Below, one piece after another: positions 60,640-64,000 of a stretch of 64,000 bases of DNA. Under the pieces are notes generated by a model. That model was not told where the DNA came from. It searched no databases and saw nothing but the letters and a program-made list of their open reading frames with translations. This DNA is from Spisula solida (lineage: Eukaryota; Mollusca; Bivalvia; Venerida; Mactridae): assembly GCA_947247005.1 (NCBI GenBank), contig OX365955.1, positions 7,574,001-7,638,000 on the forward strand, written 5' to 3'. Within the stretch, counting starts at the first letter, position 1, and every line of letters starts with the position of its first letter. Made by a program: the position numbers and the translations under genes.

Positions 60640-61062
60640 CTGAAAACAAAAAGACATACATAAACACTTCCTGTTCCATAATTAAACAAGAATCAAGCAA
60701 TCTTACCATGGTCACTGATTAACTGTTGGAATATCTACAGTGTCATATGAAGTTGACAGAACAACTGACAGAATCTACAACAGTATCATAGTTTTATGGA
60801 ACACAACAGTTTTGGAGTTTGATATATTAACAGCAATCAAATAAAGAACATTAATGTCATGGTAGCCATCTTGAAAACTTGTGAATTGTGTTCTGCTGAG
60901 CTTTATTTACAAATAGTTATCAACTGTTTTTTTGGGGTGATCGTAAATTAACAAATAAACTCAATTAATAAAGCAGAATTTGGCACTAACAGACAGACAG
61001 CCAACAGGGTGTATAACATTATACTTTCTTTCCAGGGTATGATAAAACTTATTAGCACTTAC

Positions 61063-61140
61063 TTTGCAATTCCTCCAAAGTGTGCTTCTCAAGCTTTTCA
61101 ACATTCTTAAAACACCCAAACATCTTGGACAGCTTACTTC
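61063..61140 (-). CDS. Internal exon of gene B
   Basis: Minus strand, 78 nt, acceptor TTGTTTGCAG, donor GTAAGT (strong). In the frame needing one base before it: SKLSKMFGCFKNVEKLEKHT then LEELQ, an amphipathic, probably helical stretch. It joins in phase to 60639. Confidence 0.55.
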
Positions 61141-61720
61141 CTGCAAACAAGGATGGTATTTGTGCATGTATTAAAGTGAACACCAACAAAATGCATTAGA
61201 TGTCATTATACAGGTTGAGTCTACAGATATTCATTAATATAAATACTAACATGAACAGTTTCTGTTCCAACAATAAATTTCATTGCACACTGATCCCATT
61301 AAAATATGGCTACTCTACATACCGATTTGCGGCTTTAGAAAAATTTGTTTCCTATATGAATTATTAATTGTTCTTTGGTGGCATCTGGAAGCTGCATGAT
61401 TGAAGCACAGACAATTGTTAAATAATGAATGTTCAGGTAAATTTAAGAACTGCAAGGCTCGAAAACATTCGTAGTTGGCTGGATACGACCCATACTTTAT
61501 ACAATTTCTATGAAATATTGTTAGCCAGAAAAGTTGGTAACCAAATACAATGTAATAGAATTTCAATAATGGTATACTTGAACAAAAATCTTCCATGTGT
61601 TGATATGGAGACAATGAACTTTATATATTTCTGAATTAAAGCATACTTTCCACAGGTGACATGGTAAAACACCTGCAACTATAATGTTTACCAGAAAATG
61701 AAGTTCAGTGATTATTAATA

Positions 61721-62654
61721 CAGTTGAAACTCGATATGTCAACATTTTTGGGACCGTCAAAGATATGTCGACAGATCAGGAGGTCGACACATCAGGAGCA
61801 ACAATTCTGATAAATTTCCGTACCCATAGAAATTCATGATATAAAAGTCCTTGAGCCTTTCTGTCGGTGCCGTTGGTACATCAGTTTGAACATACAAATA
61901 TTCGATTAAAATGGCAAAAAATTACGCCTATCACGCTTACCATTAACTTATCACCAAAATATTTGATCAAGTGTTTACGCGAGGGTCGAGTTTATAGCCT
62001 CGTTTTGAACAAGTACAGTACTGGATCAGCACCCTTACCGGTTTCGGTTATGCAACATTTTAATTGTAAACAAAAGATTCAATCAACATGCCAGACATCT
62101 GAAAGCAACGATGACACTTCATATCGTTGATATGTAGAAAAGTACATTGTTGATATGTTGAAAAGTATATTCATTTAACTGCCAGAAAAACAACAAGCAT
62201 GTTGAAATAAATTGCGAAAGCATACAAAAAGGTATTTTTTCACCTTCCCATAACCACACTAGTTCAGCAGATTCTATGTCATACTCTGAAATAGGTAACA
62301 ATTTGTTTACGCACTTCGATTTAACATCACTTAATTACATTTGCAAACTGTGAAATATTAATTGCTAACAAACAATGGTTCGAAACAAGTATTTTCACAG
62401 TCAATTAACAACTTTTCAATTTCATTTGCGTCGACATGATGTCGAAACAATGACTGTAAGGTGTGAAAATATCATTTGTGCCACAAAAATGTTGTCGACA
62501 AAAGCGAAATGTCGACACAGGCATGTCAACAAAACCATCATATTTAAGATAGCATAAATTATAGAGCAACCCAAATCCAGGATTTGAAAGTACCGGTATG
62601 TCGACATAACCGAAGTGTCGATACAACCGATGTAGACACAACGAGTTTCAACTG
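61721..62654. mobile_element. Pogo-like DNA element, 934 bp, TA-flanked
   Basis: Inverted ends CAGTTGAAACTCGATATGTC and GACACAACGAGTTTCAACTG, each next to TA. Interior ends are rich in TGTCGACA words. No transposase recognised. It spans the candidate exon at 62244-62285. Confidence 0.82.
62244..62285 (-). CDS. Candidate micro-exon of gene B inside a pogo-like element
   Basis: 42 nt on the minus strand; acceptor CTATTTCAG, donor GTGAAA. Reads YDIESAELVWLWE; takes one base from upstream and gives one G that completes Gly with exon 61140. The phase fits on both sides only if the upstream exon uses the inner donor at 62755. Short, so chance cannot be excluded. Confidence 0.3.
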
Positions 62655-62699
62655 TACATACATATAAAGAATAAAGAAGGAAATATGAGAGAAACATAC

Positions 62700-62955
62700 A
62701 GGGTGTTGTACTTGATACACATCATTGGGAACACTGGTGTTGGAAGTATATGCACCTGTTCCTCTTCTGGCCCCTACGGAGGCCCCTCTTGTAGCCCATC
62801 CTGTGGCCCATCCAATAGCACCATCTATTGCTATGTCTTCAGTAGATCCATCAGGACAATGTCTACCACCTCTATGCATCGTCCTTTTTTCAGCATTTCC
62901 AAATACAGCACACGCCGAAATAACAGCATCTTGTACATCCAGTAAAGGCTCATCT
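62700..62955 (-). CDS. Internal exon of gene B, Gly/Ala/Arg-rich
   Basis: Minus strand after acceptor CTGTATGCAG. Reads DEPLLDVQDAVISACAVFGN, AEKRTMHRGGRHCPDGSTED, IAIDGAIGWATGWATRGASV, GARRGTG. Two donors are possible: GTATGT after 62700 (phase 0) or GTGCAT after 62756 (one base over). A repeated GWAT motif stands out. Family not recognised. Confidence 0.5.
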
Positions 62956-63418
62956 CTGCATACAGTTAAGGCAAATTATAACAAGAAAACATTAATCAAG
63001 AAAACTAATAAATTAATTCCTGCTCAAAACTGCAAGTTGACTTTGATATGGAAGATGGATTTTTAAACCCAATAAGCTAACTCTTAGATTTGTAACCATG
63101 TGTCCAGGTTTTGGTTGGTCACATCCATCCATGAAAATTTGACTACAATGTAATTTTCTCCAACATAAGGAGAAGTTGTTTTCTTGTGCAAGAAAAGTAC
63201 TGATTAGGATGCAGTTCGAGAAAACTTGTTAGGTGAATTTGCCGCTGTCTATGATAAATGGGCAGTCATATATTTTTATACAGCAAAATTTGCTTACAAA
63301 CAGCATCAAACCAACAAAAAAGAAGCAAACAGACATTACACATATACCAAGTTCACAGGTGGCGGACAAAATATTCTCTTATAAAACATTCAACTTGAAA
63401 AAAGGATACACTTCACAC

Positions 63419-64000
63419 TTGGCTTGTAATAAGATCTCCAGATCATCTTGAAAACTGTGCAAACTCTCATAGTCTGCAAGGAATCCAGATTGAAAGCTGT
63501 GCAAACTCTCATGGTCTTCTTGGAATCCAGATTGAAAACTGTGCAAACTCTCATAGTCTGTTAGGAATCCAGATTGAAAACTGTACAAACTCTCATAGTC
63601 TGTTAGGAATCCAGATTGAAAACTGTGCAAACTCTCATGGTCTTCTTGGAATCCAGATTGAAAACTGTGCAAACTCTCATAGTCTGTTAGGAATCCAGAT
63701 TGAAAACTGTGCAAACTCTCATAGTCTGTTAGGAATCCAGATTGAAAACTGTGCAAACTCTCATAGTCTGTTAGGAATCCAGATTGAAAACTGTGCAAAC
63801 TCTCATAGTCTGCTAGGAATCCAGATTGAAAACTGTGCAAACTCTCATAGTCTTCTTGGAATCCAGATTGAAAACTGCGCAAACTCTCATAGTCTGTTAG
63901 GAATCCAGATTGAAAACTGTGCAAACTCTTATAGTCTGCTAGGAATCCAGATTGAAAACTGTGCAAACTCTCATAGTCTGTTAGGAATCCAGATTGAAAA
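63419..64000 (-). CDS. Candidate upstream exon of gene B with 14-residue repeats (runs off the window)
   Basis: Minus-strand open frame from the window edge. About 13 copies of a 14-residue unit (ESLHSFQSGFLTDY; variants LAD, QED), then SFQDDLEILLQAKCEV. A donor-like GTGTGA after 63419 would join in phase to 62955 (AK/DEPLLD). The donor is weak. The repeats may be a non-coding minisatellite that happens to lack stops in this frame. Confidence 0.4.
63447..64000. repeat. 42-bp tandem array, about 13 copies, continuing past the window
   Basis: Unit GAAAACTGTGCAAACTCTCA followed by TAGTCTGTTAGGAATCCAGATT. Period divisible by three; one frame per strand is open. Variation is confined to TGTTAG, TGCTAG, TTCTTG and a few single bases, which change residues in the minus-strand frame. 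Confidence 0.97.

Noticed and set aside
62559..62945. Plus-strand frames across the gene B exon (for example PVPLLAPTEAPLVAHPVAHP)
   Set aside because: They mirror the minus-strand Gly/Ala/Arg-rich exon; splice-like sites support the minus strand only.

Overview
The window looks like nuclear DNA of an invertebrate animal, most likely a bivalve or related mollusc. This is inferred from an AT-rich background, a gene with GT-AG introns, many decayed non-LTR retrotransposons, tRNA-headed SINEs, TA- and TTAA-flanked DNA elements and long tandem arrays. There are no operons and nothing prokaryotic. The species cannot be named from the sequence alone.

Left half, 4.3-34.8 kb: one gene can be read from start to stop on the minus strand, a purple acid phosphatase of the ACP7 (PAPL) type. 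Nine exons (34751-34694, 16660-16440, 15463-15362, 14323-14162, 9153-9078, 8040-7923, 7360-7157, 6170-5986, 4922-4501) join in phase at GT-AG sites. They give 515 residues with a signal peptide, all seven expected metal ligands and a C-terminal membrane segment with a short cytoplasmic tail. Intron 1 is 18 kb and is a store of mobile elements. The other introns hold minisatellites (33 bp in intron 7, 23 bp in intron 4), two TTAA-flanked elements, a SINE and a mariner-like MITE. A 47-bp minisatellite of about 51 copies begins just past the polyadenylation signal and abuts a decayed LINE at the left edge.

Inside intron 1, 24.8-31.8 kb is a nest of insertions that can be taken apart base by base. 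A minus-strand LINE is split by a plus-strand LINE with a 7-bp target duplication and a (TTATG)n tail. That LINE is split by a 4.1-kb element with about 35-bp inverted ends, which carries a foldback element. Another LINE (21.0-24.4 kb) has lost the catalytic core of its reverse transcriptase.

Right half, 35-64 kb: tandem arrays dominate (190-bp hairpin satellite at 41.4-43.9 kb, 53-bp array at 43.9-44.6 kb, 174-bp higher-order array at 50.1-54.4 kb with tRNA T-arm-like sub-repeats, 42-bp array at 63.4-64.0 kb). Between them lie SINEs, pogo-like elements and short minus-strand exon-like pieces that recur two or three times in the same order (44.7-50.0, 54.4-54.7 and 58.3-60.5 kb), so a small gene or gene part has been duplicated and has decayed. 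A second multi-exon minus-strand gene (about 60.5 to beyond 64.0 kb) is proposed with lower confidence; its product is not recognised, and its upstream exon would consist of 14-residue repeats.

Gene models rest on reading frame, splice sites and phase only; no transcript or database was consulted.
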